A DNA stretch of 64,000 bases from Nematopogon swammerdamellus (Eukaryota; Arthropoda; Insecta; Lepidoptera; Adelidae): NCBI GenBank assembly GCA_946902875.1, contig OX336349.1, forward strand, positions 13,167,891 to 13,231,890, given 5' to 3'. The notes beneath the pieces are model-generated. The model was not told the origin of the DNA and made no database searches. It saw nothing but the letters and a program-made list of their open reading frames with translations. The translations under genes and the position numbers were made by a program. Shown here one piece after another: positions 22,501 to 30,846 of the stretch. Within the stretch, counting starts at the first letter, position 1. Each line of letters begins with the position of its first letter.

Positions 22501-24996
22501 CGGACTGGCACCTCCTTGGGGGTGAAATTGGCTGCGCCTGAGGCTTCGACCTCGGGCACAGCCACCTAGTTCAGAAGCAATAAAGAAAAAAAAAATCCCA
22601 GGAATTTTTCAGAATTCTTGAATGAGGTGGTTTTAACCACTCAATGTTATGTCTTCTCTCCAACTTTAGGAGGTATTTATACTCTACCTATTGCGATCAC
22701 TGATTATGAGGTATACATTTTTGACAATACCTGCAATGTAAACAAAGATGTTGTTTTAATGTTACAATGCATTTATATTCATCATTTACTAGTTGATTGT
22801 AACAAATCATTATTTATTATAGATTGTAGTTTTAAATAAATAATGAACATTTTCGTGGAGGACTCTTTCAATGGATATGAATGAACAAATGCAATGTGAA
22901 TGCAACTTGACTATACAAATGTAACCACAAAGTGTCATGAGTGGAATAAAGCGACATAGCGAATAATTAATTTAAATGTAGTGGCAATGTTGTTCATTCA
23001 TATAGCCTTAAGTAGTAAATTCTTCTAATGTAAATAACCTCATTCCATCACCAGATATCAACACTTGCGTAAGCGTAAGTCCCCTGAGCTGTTCTAACGA
23101 AATTGTTACAAATGAAATCAATTTTCAATTGCACTAAACTCATGTGACTCATCGTGACGTCCTGTTTTGTTCGGTGCCTTCAAATAGTTTTGCCAATTGA
23201 TTCGCATAGTAAAGATTGCTGAAAGAAACAAAGCAAATAATGAATGAATACCAACCAGGTATGGCCAGATAGATGATAGGTTCATCTCTTAGCCGCGGAG
23301 GAAGTTCTGTCATCCAATACTCCATATCCAAGTTGAGTTCCTGCGCGGCGCCACCACCGCAAGCCATTACCGTGGCTGCAACATTACATTATGTGTTAGT
23401 TCTAAAAAAAAAAAAATGCGGAATGATTTAGAAGATAATTTTAAATTATTGCACTGTCTAAATAAGTACTACCTGGTTGAAAACAGACTGCTAACGAACG
23501 GAAGCGTAGTTCTTTGTTCAATAGTTAGTTTCCAAATGAATCACATCACGTCATCTAGTAGCAAACAGCTTTCAAGACCAGGTTTGATGTTTTTTCTCGC
23601 TTTGCTTTGCTAGGATGTAATCGTACACGTGCAATGCACAGTCTCAGAGTACAAACTCTGAGTGTACAGTACAGGTGCCACGGGAAGCACATGTTTGATG
23701 ATGGTCGCGATTTTATAACACCGAGGAGTGAGGAGCGCATATAATAAACACAGTACTATCCACCTAGTATGTGACTATACTTTTGTTTGATCATAGGTTT
23801 TGATTTGAATTTGAATGCCTGGAAAAATTGAGAAAGAAGTCAAATTTTCACTAAGATTTTATATTCCTTTCTGACTGATTATTTTACTGTCAGTCGTCAC
23901 TGTCAAAGTCAAAGTGAAATGACAGCAACTGCCGCCGTCAGAAATGTCTGTGGTATGTTTGAAAAATGTTATTGATCTATTGATCTACCCGCAAAGCCTT
24001 GGTTTTTTAAAATTACGGCTAATAAAAAGGAAACCTCAGTTCTGTGCCGAATGAGAATTGGACACTGCTGCACTCCAGTGCATCTAGCCCGACTTCGTAT
24101 ACTTGACTCATCAATCTGCGAGTGCGGACTGGACGAAGGAACCCTGGACCATATCCTCTTTGGTTGTCCAATTACCCTCGCGGTTAATTCCCCTCCGTTA
24201 TATGCTTTACATTCCCATGTATGTTAGTTTGTATGTTAGTAGGGAGTCCCACTCCCTACTAACATACAAACGATACTGTATACTAACAATTCCCATGTTA
24301 TAAAATATATATTATAATTTATAAAATGTAATGACGTAAGACTGTAAATAATTATATATAAATATATGTATAATGTTTTAGTTATTTATTTTCATCTTCT
24401 TATTTACAACTAAGTATGTGTCTTCCAGAATTTGTGCATGCAAACTAGTAACTTCAAATGCTTCGTTCCTTTCAAAATTATTTTGTTTTATTATAGGTAT
24501 TATTTATACCGTGCAGCTCCGTCACTGGATACCTACTGGCAGTAAAAACGAATTTCCTATTCGTTTGGTTGCCACTATTTAAAAAAAGAAGAAGAAGAAC
24601 TACATATATTTACTTCGTTTCTTTGTTTTACTACTTTATTGCGAACAATGTAACACTAAAAAAATAAAACATTATTTATTCCATTCTATTCATGATGTGA
24701 AGGTAGAATAAAATGTGGTCATTTAACAATAATGTCGCCTGAAATAAGGGTAGATTATTTTGTTTATGATACGAATCGAGTTCCTTTTTGGTGGTAAATT
24801 CGAAAAAAAAATACAACAACGAACAGGGGCAACACACAGTCTATAGTTGGTTCCAAAATAGTTTAGCAAACACGAATACGATAAATGCACGCTATAAAAC
24901 AATTGTGATTAGGTTTGCATACATAGCCCAACACATAGCCTAAATAAAGTTATTAGTTTCCTTACCGGTGGCCACCAAATACAGCAGCAGAGCCAT
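13282..24996 (-). CDS. PI-PLC X-domain protein (PLCXD-like), seven exons, 350 residues
   Basis: Joining exons 24996-24966, 23375-23256, 21884-21722, 20649-20520, 17901-17743, 16263-16067 and 13534-13282 gives a continuous 350-residue frame. Every intron begins GT and ends AG. Residues 1-22 (MALLLYLVATATVMACGGGA...) form a signal peptide, so the product is probably secreted or luminal. The X-domain hallmarks are AIPGSHNSM with His53, LGIRYFDLRVA with Asp108 and Arg110, THGMY with His124, and VILDFQHFY at 150-158. No Y or C2 domain is present, as in other PLCXD proteins, which are thought to cleave phosphoinositide-type lipids. The TPWP motif and C-terminal NVAIADFIE also fit. All introns carry transposon debris. 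Confidence 0.93.
13660..14395 (+). repeat. Retroposon debris in PI-PLC intron 6, bounded by a 25-bp direct repeat
   Basis: The 25-base GTAGACCAGATAGGGCATGT... occurs at 13768-13792 and again at 14371-14395. Between them lie an ATGT microsatellite (about 13950-13970), GC-rich segments and an A/T-rich end. The reading frames here have no recognisable domain. An old insertion with its target duplication is one explanation. Confidence 0.35.
14528..14575. repeat. Perfect short hairpin, 23-bp arms
   Basis: TTGTGTAGATTATGTATGTA... at 14528-14550 is followed by CC and then its exact reverse complement at 14553-14575. It lies in intron 6 of the PI-PLC gene. Confidence 0.9.
14760..15790 (-). pseudogene. 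Decayed Jockey-type LINE reverse transcriptase
   Basis: Reading the minus strand from right to left: MRQSLENKEYCPTVCLHVQQ then AFDKVWHDDLLHKLK (RT motif A region), fragments of the motif B region, TASVSSFRS, LFIRRQEKPFWKYGI (usually KPIWTYGIQLWG) and ALQQVQNKMLRKIS. The order and spacing match Jockey ORF2. Multiple stops and shifts make it non-functional. It sits in the same orientation as the host gene. Confidence 0.75.
16067..16263 (-). CDS. PI-PLC gene exon 6
   Basis: Acceptor CTTACAG. Encodes VIIVYRHPAVYMSARLW, the TPWP motif and VHQAVLTPTTSFIIL, ending in phase 2 before donor GTTAGT. Confidence 0.92.
16290..16450 (+). repeat. SINE fragment overlapping the intron 5 end
   Basis: GGTAGGGTTTAACCCATCCA and GTGTTATGGGTTGACATCAC match the middle and 3' parts of the full SINE at 59002-59389, with a large internal deletion. 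Confidence 0.6.
16670..17058 (+). mobile_element. Full-length 5S/tRNA-like SINE
   Basis: Nearly identical to 59002-59389 from GTCAGCCTCGATAGCTCAGT to the tail CCATAAAAAA. It contains GTTAAGCAACGCTGGATGCG and a GGATGAGTGACCGC segment, matching 5S rRNA internal promoter sequence, plus GAGGTTCGGATTCCTCG, which resembles a tRNA B box. It lies in PI-PLC intron 5, opposite to the gene. Confidence 0.85.
17059..17742. other. Remainder of PI-PLC intron 5
   Basis: No gene. The segment at about 17580-17700 on the minus strand resembles 16430-16555 on the plus strand (compare GACATAAAGATTGTACCTAA with the corresponding GATGTAAAAATTAGACCTAA). An old inverted pair of an unidentified repeat therefore flanks the SINE. 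Confidence 0.4.
17743..17901 (-). CDS. PI-PLC gene exon 5
   Basis: Acceptor GTTGCAG. Encodes AVILDFQHFYKMDGHDHG through MHRAHQQ, 53 codons, phase 0 at both ends. The donor is GTCACT. The DFQHFY motif is conserved in PLCXD proteins. Confidence 0.92.
18060..18295 (+). repeat. Retroposon 3' end with TTGATTTGATTTG tail
   Basis: Contains CTTGACATACGCCTCTCCAA, a motif repeated near 55590, and ends AATAAACATATTTTGATTTG. This is a typical LINE 3' terminus in Lepidoptera. The element class was not determined. Confidence 0.45.
18340..18490 (+). repeat. SINE 3' fragment
   Basis: GTCCAGTTCAATCACAACCA, GGAAAGCACTATCATGGTAC and TAATGGGCTGACATCACTGG align with the 3' half of the full SINE at 59002-59389. 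Confidence 0.6.
18490..18667 (-). mobile_element. 3' UTR of the RLE-type LINE in intron 4
   Basis: Follows the stop of the 18668 frame. It shares AGTCAACGCAGACTAGCTGA and GAGCCGAAACGT with a second fragment at 21020-21620. No poly(A) tail is visible, as is usual for elements with restriction-like endonucleases. Confidence 0.6.
18668..20497 (-). CDS. 5'-truncated LINE ORF: reverse transcriptase plus restriction-like endonuclease
   Basis: About 609 codons are open, from just after a TAG at 20500-20498. The protein starts inside the RT (LNGIGLFQGCCLSPVTFNIV), with FADD at residues 52-55 of the 606-residue listing. A CX2CX8HX4C knuckle follows at 378-395 (CPSCKEF...H...C). A restriction-like endonuclease begins RPDI at 488, with VELTVPWE and VEVGARG downstream. 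This order (RT, knuckle, endonuclease) is that of R2/R4/NeSL-type elements. RT motifs upstream of the GxxQG block are missing, so it is not autonomous, yet the remaining frame is uninterrupted. Confidence 0.85.
   Translation of the reverse strand, partial: SLTLNGIGLFQGCCLSPVTFNIVINILIDTLVVKEKKWGYRFKYGDTYMAAILAFADDITLLTRNPKQNQALLKVVDDYCEWTKGMKIKPAKCYCLSLTRKGSKFTSSNPGLTVAGKPIATVADEAPFKFLGKRITSRGKEHPTDDIVQLFEESLRQTDNLPLLGTQKAWIYDNYLTSKLSWPFLVYDFTKQNLTKLDSYVTRFLKSWFGLAHPADSSTLYRSHNNFGLNIKKPSIFYQKARIAKRCILKDSNDSAIQALPNTSLSDELESRLDFYKSFQVGTRTNRSGLGIETAKSDKEILKGFAQEDMEQGFKLHALNLEMQNDWLTVGDFCIPPALKWKSIIYNWSPELLKFYLNAFQLTLPDPSNLVRWGKSTNRLCPSCKEFVGTAKHLLCGCKILLERGQYSYRHDKVLQIIREAINLSIARTRKGQTSSGFQKVNFVKPGANKLPKDRTKPSSILGAAKDWELLMDTHEKHYQMPSEICTTALRPDILMFSKATKHVVLVELTVPWESNIPKDHNIKLNKYCNLVDRIVRNGFKTDLFAVEVGARGLPAKSLYSLFKNLGLPRSTLSSYMERASKTSLEASYRIWIGREREVESGTGGFPAS
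20520..20649 (-). CDS. PI-PLC gene exon 4 (second catalytic His124)
   Basis: Acceptor TTTTCAG. Encodes YFDLRVATKEGSDRFFFTHG through SHPHE, phase 0 at its end. The donor is GTTATT, and a 5'-truncated LINE on the same strand begins about 15-20 bp into the intron. Confidence 0.93.
20740..20960 (+). repeat. SINE fragments in PI-PLC intron 3
   Basis: CCCAGTTCAGTGTAACCGGT and AAAACTGTAGATCCTTCCCT match the SINE but are in swapped order, so at least two fragments lie side by side. Confidence 0.45.
21020..21620 (-). repeat. 3' fragment of the RLE-type LINE family
   Basis: Shares CACATCTGGGCCCATTGTTA-like and TCAGCTAGTCTGCGTTGACT sequences with the 3' region of the LINE at 18490-18720. It carries no coding frame. 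An unrelated AT-rich stretch lies between the matching parts. Confidence 0.55.
21722..21884 (-). CDS. PI-PLC gene exon 3 (catalytic His53)
   Basis: Acceptor CTTGCAG. Encodes SHNSMSYGITRSSELAPD through HQLVLGI and ends ATACG before donor GTCATT, phase 2. GC content is far above the flanking intron. Confidence 0.93.
22024..22702. mobile_element. hAT-type non-autonomous element, 8-bp target duplication
   Basis: Flanked by ATTATGAG at 22016-22023 and 22703-22710. Termini are CAGGGATCAGAATAGGTAGA on the left and, reversed, CAGTGATCGCAATAGGTAGA on the right, continuing into GTATAAATACC. The 8-bp duplication and CAG start are hAT hallmarks. A LINE 3' end is nested inside (22350-22596). It lies in PI-PLC intron 2. 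Confidence 0.9.
22350..22596 (+). pseudogene. LINE 3' fragment nested in the hAT element
   Basis: A plus-strand frame contains FLCRTARVWNGLPGNIFS and IFKSRVNSLF, the usual C-terminal motif of Jockey/CR1-type ORF2 in insects. It is followed by a short UTR, CAATAAAG and an A run to 22596. Similar AATCCCAGAA and AATCCCAGGAA sequences on either side look like its diverged target duplication. Confidence 0.6.
23256..23375 (-). CDS. PI-PLC gene exon 2
   Basis: Follows an acceptor ending TTGCAG. It encodes TVMACGGGAAQELN through IIYLAIP and ends CCTG before donor GTTGGT, phase 1. The Gly codon split here begins the catalytic GSHNS motif. Confidence 0.9.
24010..24200 (+). pseudogene. LINE ORF2 C-terminal fragment (post-RNase H cysteine region)
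   Basis: The plus strand reads CRMRIGHCCTPVHLARLRIL then SSICECGLDEGTLDHILFGC. This is the cysteine-rich tail that follows RNase H in I/Loner-like LINEs. It lies in PI-PLC intron 1 and ends in unrelated sequence near a perfect hairpin. Confidence 0.6.
24227..24271. repeat. Perfect short hairpin, 21-bp arms
   Basis: GTTTGTATGTTAGTAGGGAG... at 24227-24247 is followed by CCC and then its exact reverse complement at 24251-24271. It is similar in design to the hairpin at 14528. Confidence 0.9.
24300..24960. other. Remainder of PI-PLC intron 1
   Basis: AT-rich, no recognised feature. Confidence 0.4.
24966..24996 (-). CDS. PI-PLC gene exon 1 (start and signal peptide)
   Basis: ATG at 24996-24994 encodes MALLLYLVAT, the hydrophobic core of a signal peptide. 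The exon ends ACCG before the strong donor GTAAG (24965-24961), in phase 1. Confidence 0.9.
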
Positions 24997-25107
24997 GATG
25001 CGGAGTAATTTACACGTTTAGGCCTCATTCAAGAGTGAATAAACTTGCGCCGAAGTCACGATTCGAACACCGTTATCCTGTGAATGGTGATAGCCAGACC
25101 AAGATAT

Positions 25108-25112
25108 ACTGA
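25108..25112 (-). promoter_or_regulatory. Candidate initiator of the PI-PLC gene
   Basis: The minus strand reads TCAGT, the arthropod initiator consensus, about 114 bp upstream of the start codon. No TATA box sits at the expected distance. A transcription start here is an inference only. Confidence 0.3.
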
Positions 25113-25640
25113 GAGCGCGAATGCGCGTTCGTGTCGGCTCGTAACCTAGTACTCATAGTTACCTACACTACGGCCGGTCCGGAGTACTAATCAACTGAGA
25201 CGACTTTACTATAACCAATATATACATAGCTCCTTTTTTACCATGCATTTAGTAGGTAGAGTATGTATATAAGCTAGCACGGACGATAATAATATTGAAA
25301 TTTCCTCCTTTATCGCTGTATGAAAGGCGGGTTGGTATATAATATGTTGATGCTTTGATACTGATATTTCATTGGTTGTTAGGTAGGTACCATGCCAATA
25401 ATACTCATAAACATCAGTTTAAACATAATTAGTTTAAGGAACATTATTAAAAGTCCATACTTACCTTTACCTTAGTAATCAAGGTTTTGTACCTACCTTA
25501 CCGTGCAAACGATAGATTTGAGATTTTCTTGATGTCTCTCCTTGATTTTTGATATTTTATCATCGGTGGCCCGAGTTCAGAATTATGTAAATCGTGATGC
25601 AAATGTATCTACTCATTAGATAGAATGTCATAATTTGTTA
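25113..25640. other. Upstream of the PI-PLC gene, no gene seen
   Basis: AT-rich intergenic sequence apart from a more GC-balanced stretch next to the candidate initiator. Confidence 0.4.
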
Positions 25641-25665
25641 TTTGAATGATTTGTGGACCCTGTCA

Positions 25666-25702
25666 TTTTTTATGGAAACTGCATGTCAGTTTCCATAAAA
25701 AA
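25666..25702. repeat. Tail-to-tail palindrome of SINE ends
   Basis: TTTTTTATGGAAACTG (25666-25681), CATGT, then CAGTTTCCATAAAAAA (25687-25702). Both halves are the SINE 3' terminus, in opposite orientation. Confidence 0.85.
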
Positions 25703-25985
25703 TCGGCTACATCACTTATACTACACTCGTCATGTCAGCACATCACCTTGGTGAACTAGGTGCCATGTCAGTGCTTCTCTTTGATCGTGCCGGTTGCACT
25801 AGGACTGAAAACACGACTACTTTATTTACATAGTGACTTCGACCGAGCTGTAATTCAGTGCGCACATGGGTTAAACCCTGCCGCCTAGTAAGGTAAGAAA
25901 GAAGAGAAGGGTTATGCAGTTTCATGTGGAATCTGAACCACGGCCAGCCTCAACGGTCCAACGGCCACCCACCCAAGTTATTACG
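25687..25985 (-). mobile_element. SINE copy on the minus strand
   Basis: Reversed SINE features occur in order: the TAGGTGCCATGTCAGTGCTT block, TTGATCGTGCCGGTTGCACT, GGGTTAAACCCTGCCGCCTA and the CCACGGCCAGCCTCAACGGT head. It is diverged from the full copies by about one base in seven by eye. Confidence 0.7.
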
Positions 25986-26884
25986 GGTGTGTTTAATTTC
26001 TATTTCGCACGTCGAGCCATCGCACCACCGAGCTACCGAGGCAGGCAGGTTTGTCTTGTAACTAATAGTTACAGAACGTATGAAATATAGGCCCGATTCA
26101 ATGCAACATTGCATATTTCTGTGATTCAAAGTACCTAGAGACACTCTAGGGTTCGAGCGAATTATTGCATCGCACATAATCATATAAGTTACTCTATGGC
26201 ACATAATACTAGCTGAAAACGACAGGTAAGCAAGAGCTAACATACTAATTAAAAAATGTAATAGGTTCACTCGTGCTCCCACTTGAACACTGCTTGAACA
26301 CGGATCTCAGTTTAGCGAAGCGTTAAGCTCGACCTTGCATTTACTGGCAGCGCAATCACCTCTACTTACATGACTCATTATATGTTTTTGCAGATTTCCA
26401 TAATATACCTACTATAGTAATACCTTTGTTTTATAACTAACTTCGCGCTTATTAGAGAACCGTAGCTAGCTTGTCTGATAAAAAAACAACTAATGTAAAG
26501 TCTACCATGCGTACAAATTAAGCTTGCAAGGTGTACCTATAGGTACTGAAATTAATTATTCTTTGGTCTATTCTGCAATTATCCTTTACGTGTACTTTTC
26601 GTAGTTAAAAAAAGTAGATCTCAACAGTAATATAATATTTTGTTGAAATAACAAATCAATATTGTTGATTTAAAATTAACCGTATATAACGACAGAGGCA
26701 ATATTCATGTGTGCTACACCTAGCGAAGAGTTGATTTGAAATGGGTGATCAATCAATCAAACTATGTTGTACAATACATACTTACTTAGAGCGATGGACA
26801 CGATAGCCGATTATACGATTACTCAATAAACAATAGACAATGTTTATGTAACTACAGTTGATAATAAAGAGAGGTTATATTGTA
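25986..26884. other. Intergenic, no gene seen
   Basis: AT-rich; short frames here lack any recognisable feature. Confidence 0.4.
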
Positions 26885-27300
26885 GCGGCGCCGGCGGGTG
26901 GCCGAGTGGTTTGGGCATCGGCTTCTCATGCGAGAGGTCCGCGGTTCGAATCCAGTCGGCGTGTACCAATGAGTTTTTTTCTAACGAAAAAAATTACGTG
27001 CATACCTACACCTGCTGCTTCACCGTTCGGAACCGGTGTAAAACTGTAGGTCCCTAGTCCCTTCCCTTGCCCTTTACTAGGTGGTTGGCTCAAATTGTAG
27101 CCGACTGGATGGATGGCTATATAAGATGGCCGAATCGCAGCCTCGGTTGTGTTCTCCTCTAGTCCAGTATAGCCAGCAATCCAGGGAAGTCTCCGGTATG
27201 GCACCTATCTTCTCGGAGGTGATATTGACTGGTCGGAGCATGCGCATGCGCATTGGCCCCTACTACTCAGCCACCAATACCCGATTACATAAAAAAACTG
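26885..27300 (+). mobile_element. tRNA-headed SINE
   Basis: The head has GTGGCCGAGTGGTTTGGGCA (class II tRNA A box) and GCGGTTCGAATCCAGTCGGC (B box). It is followed by GTGTACCAATGAG and a body sharing AAAACTGTAGGTCCCT with the other SINE family. It ends in ACATAAAAAAA. The T stem and acceptor do not pair well, so I call it a SINE and not a tRNA gene. Confidence 0.65.
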
Positions 27301-27619
27301 TAACCGTAGACGGAAAAAATTGTTATAGGTAATTTTTTATGATCGAAGGCTACAACAATTTCAACCTAGTGAAAATTTACGAAATGCAGATCGATCGATT
27401 GAGAACAGTGCTTGACTTGACAGAGGTTTATTTTATCAAAATGATCATTATTTATTTAGGTATAAGTATGAATTGAAAACCGAACGACATTTTGTAAGCT
27501 TCTGAAGAATACAGTTCTTTGGAATGTTCTTTTATGCCTGTCTACTCAAACTCGTACATAAATAAACCAAACATTGAACTTTATTCATCATCAGTTCGAT
27601 GCTTCATAATCAGGAATAG

Positions 27620-27710
27620 TTCAATTATTTTCTTTTTAACCGACTTGAAAAAAAAGGAGGAGGTTCTCAATTCAACTGTATTTTTTTTATTTTATGGCCA
27701 GTTCGGTTTT
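27620..27710 (+). repeat. Dispersed repeat with GACTTGAAAAAAAAGGAGGA motif
   Basis: AACCGACTTG...GGAGGAGGTTCTCAATTCAA and TGTATTTTTTTT recur inverted at 62745-62830. This is a common lepidopteran retroposon tail; its class was not resolved. Confidence 0.5.
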
Positions 27711-27824
27711 GCACCTATGGCCGTGAAGAGGAAATGGCAAGAAAAACTAATAGGCCATTATATTATTACCGGGTTATTATAATTTAATATTAATTAATGA
27801 TATATACGTAGATAGGTATAACCT

Positions 27825-28170
27825 ATACCTATTTTTTTATGGAAACATACACGGTTGGCTAAATGACCTACAAGATCCGTGATGTGATGTCAGTCCATAA
27901 CAACATGGTGATCTAGGTGGCACGTCAGTGCTTCCCTTTGGTCGTGACGGCTACGCTGTACTGGACGGAAGACACGATCGATCGACCTCTCATTCGGCGT
28001 AGTGCCACGTGATGCTACCAATCCGGGCCGGTTAAACCCTACCACCTAGTAAGGTAAGAAGGGAAGGGACCTACTAAGAGCGAAGGGACATACGGTTTTA
28101 CGTGGAATCCGTACCACGGTTAACCTCCAACGCTCGAATGACTCCCAACTCTGTGGGTCGAATCGAATGG
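27825..28170 (-). mobile_element. SINE copy on the minus strand
   Basis: Full order of reversed SINE blocks: TTTTTTTATGGAAACATACA, GGTGGCACGTCAGTGCTTCC, TTGGTCGTGACGGCTACGCT, GGTTAAACCCTACCACCTAG, ACGGTTTTACGTGGAATCCG and ACCACGGTTAACCTCCAACG. A duplicated piece (CTACTAAGAGCGAAGGGAC) lies near 28070. Confidence 0.7.
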
Positions 28171-28304
28171 CTACGCTTTTCTGAAGATACTACACAAGGT
28201 AGATACTCGCACAACATTATCATAATGGGACACGAATGAACACCACGTTTAATTAGTAAGTACATAAAATGTTAGCTAGGGTTAACCAAATGTTTACAAG
28301 AAAA

Positions 28305-28715
28305 TCTCTATAAAAAACGGGCCAAGTGCGAGTCGAACTCGCGCACTGAGGGTTCCGTATCGTCATGTCAAGGGCAGCGCCACTCACGCCATCTATGGCG
28401 TGTATTATGAAATGCTTCATATTAGTTCAAATTCATGATTCGTTTATTCTATAGACTTTTTAGTTTATTCTATGGGGACCCCTGTCAATTTTTAACTTTT
28501 TCATATTTTTATTATTTGTTGTTATATCGGCCATAATAACACATATTCTGTGAAAATTTCAACGGGCTACCTATTACGGTTCAAGAGATAGAGCCCTCGG
28601 ACAGACGGACAGACGGGCAGACAGACAGTCAGAAAGACAGACAGACCGACAGACAGGCGGCGGCGCGGCGTAGGCTTAGTAATAGGGTCCCGTACGACGG
28701 ATACGGACGCCGTTT
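28305..28715 (+). repeat. GCCAAGTGCGAGTC-type dispersed repeat with GACA microsatellite
   Basis: Starts GGGCCAAGTGCGAGTCGAAC, includes TCGGCCATAATAACACATAT and CAACGGGCTACCTATTACGG, then a run of GACAGACG-type units (28597-28660) and GGGTCCCGTACG. Related copies are at 52012, 53208 and 58430. These are widespread in Lepidoptera. No coding sequence is present. Confidence 0.6.
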
Positions 28716-30060
28716 GGCGTGCTGTGAATATACTTATACTTACAAGATTATTGATGTTCACTATAGTATTGTTGGTTTACTTTTTGTCTACTTGACTTCT
28801 GTTCACACGTTGGTCTAATGGAGGAACATCCTCTTCCAGTAGGGACAACATTGAAAAGGAAAATCTCAATAAACAATTTCCACTTTCCAGTGACAAAAAG
28901 TATTTCAAGTTGTTGAGTGGTAGGCGCGGGGATGGCGGCGGAGGCGAAGGGAGGAGGCGGGTTGAGCCGACCACCTGTTCATCATAATGTTTAGTGTTTA
29001 CGCTCGCGTTGTATGGATATCCTTACATCTGTTAACACGATGCGTCGTGGATGAATCCACCGTCGGGAATTCGTACTTACGATTCAGGAAAGTTCCTATT
29101 GCTCCGACTGTCTGACATATAAAAAAATTTTAATAAAGCTAGTCTTAGCGACCGAGACGCCCCTGCTCCTGAATCTTCAGTGCGAATTTCCGTGAATATA
29201 CCCTCTGAAGGCGGCTCTATCGATCGCTATACCCTACGAAATCAATTCGGTGACCCCACCCACTGCGGCTAAACTTAGCGCGTACATAGCCTACCTAATA
29301 ATACTGTCACACAAGCTATGCCCGCTCCGCTCGCGTTAGAGTTCACCTACACTTAACAGCAGATCAGATTTTTTGAGACTCAGATTTAAAGTTCAATCAC
29401 ATTAGAATTTAGACCTCACTGCTCAGTCCCTACACTATATAAGATACCTAGTGCGACGGTAGCCTATAAAAACATTCCCGAGTTATGAATGTCAGGTTTG
29501 AAAGGAAAAAAATACATCCAAGTCACTCTTCAGTTATTAATTTTATAATACGAGTGAGTATATAAACAAACAACGCGGTCATACAAACAGCAGACGCATC
29601 GTATTTTATAACATGTATGGAAAAATAAATTTAAGTTTCGAAATGGGTTAATGCTTGTTTGCATCACGAAAGATTTCGCTGATTGCTGACCTCGTTGAAG
29701 CGACTGCCTCTGTCGTACCATCTGCATAAACATCGTTCAATATTAGGAACATTGGACGATAGCATAATTTTAAAATACTTCGTATCTATCTTGTCTTTTT
29801 ACTTTCAAATGTTCGGTTAAATCTGGTTGCTTCATACTGGCAAATCACCATTGCATACTCTACCTACCCACTCTACCACCGCCTCCGCCGCCGCCTTCTT
29901 TGAGGCTGTGTGTGACTAGGTACCACACAACCTACAACCAATACTCAATTCCCAAGCCCAACCAAGGAGCAGGCAAACTTGGCCGCCGCCTATTTATTCA
30001 CGTGATGTCTCCTCCTCTTGGTTGCGTCGGATAGAGGCAGCACTAGAACAACACACAAAA
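28716..30060. other. Intergenic, no gene seen
   Basis: Mixed composition with a GC-rich patch at 28920-28975 and another at 29875-30030. No repeat end or exon was recognised with confidence. Confidence 0.35.
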
Positions 30061-30070
30061 CCCAGTAAAC

Positions 30071-30154
30071 ATGTCGCAAGAGCCCGCCAAAATAGAAATA
30101 CGGACTCGACCGAAAGTTGCCGAGCAGGAATCGATGTCAGCCGAAGTGATATGA
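30071..30154 (+). CDS. Short open frame, possible first coding exon (27 residues)
   Basis: ATG at 30071 lies in a good context (AAACATGTCG) and encodes MSQEPAKIEIRTRPKVAEQE plus seven residues before TGA. The charged, methionine-initiated peptide and the more balanced base composition upstream suggest a first exon. No downstream exon was found, so this is weak. Confidence 0.2.
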   Translation: MSQEPAKIEIRTRPKVAEQESMSAEVI

Positions 30155-30639
30155 GTGTATTTCATCCGAGTGACGTTGAGCTGTGATAAACCAGTAGTCT
30201 AACTAAAGTCAGAAGGGTTATCAGCGTTTTGACATAGAAAATATCTTTTCGATCGCTTCAGTATAGACCCCGATTTCCAGAGAGAGTGCGAATTTGCCCT
30301 GATGTCGTGTGTGAATATTAAGCGTGTCAAATGACGCGTATCGACGAGGGCTACAAGATGGTGAAAGAGTTTGAGAAAAAAAAAATGAGCGTTTTTGAGA
30401 AAATCGCAAAAAACCGCTTAAAATAGCCGTTTTTAGGGGTTTTAAAAAGGGCACTTTTAAACATATTTTAAATATATATTTTAAACTTTTATATTTTTAT
30501 ATTGTAGATTGACTCAATACCTGGGTTGTTTTTTTGATTGTTTGAAAAAAGTGGTAAATTTGGGAGTCATGATTTTTTTATATTTTCCGTTACGCGAGTT
30601 CGAGTCGTCTTTATCTTGCAGTGTGAGTTTCGTGTATGC

Positions 30640-30846
30640 ATATATACCTACTTGAAAATTAAGAATTATCTTTTTAACCCCCGACGAAGAGTGGTGATAT
30701 ATATAAGTTTAACGTGTGTGTGTATGGGTTCGTCTGTCTGTGGCATCGTAGCTCCCAAACGGATGAACCGATTTGGATGGGTTTTTTTTTTATTATTAGA
30801 AAGCTGGTTTGATCGCGATGGTTGTTAGCTATGTTTGTAATCAATT
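30640..30846 (+). repeat. Dispersed repeat, CCCCCGACGAAGAG family
   Basis: TTTAACCCCCGACGAAGAGT, ATATAAGTTTAACGTGTGTG and CAAACGGATGAACCGATTTG recur inverted at 60200-60465. Non-coding. Confidence 0.55.

Noticed and set aside
26890..26965. Possible tRNA gene (A and B boxes present)
   Set aside because: The T stem and acceptor do not pair correctly and the sequence continues into a SINE body with an A tail.
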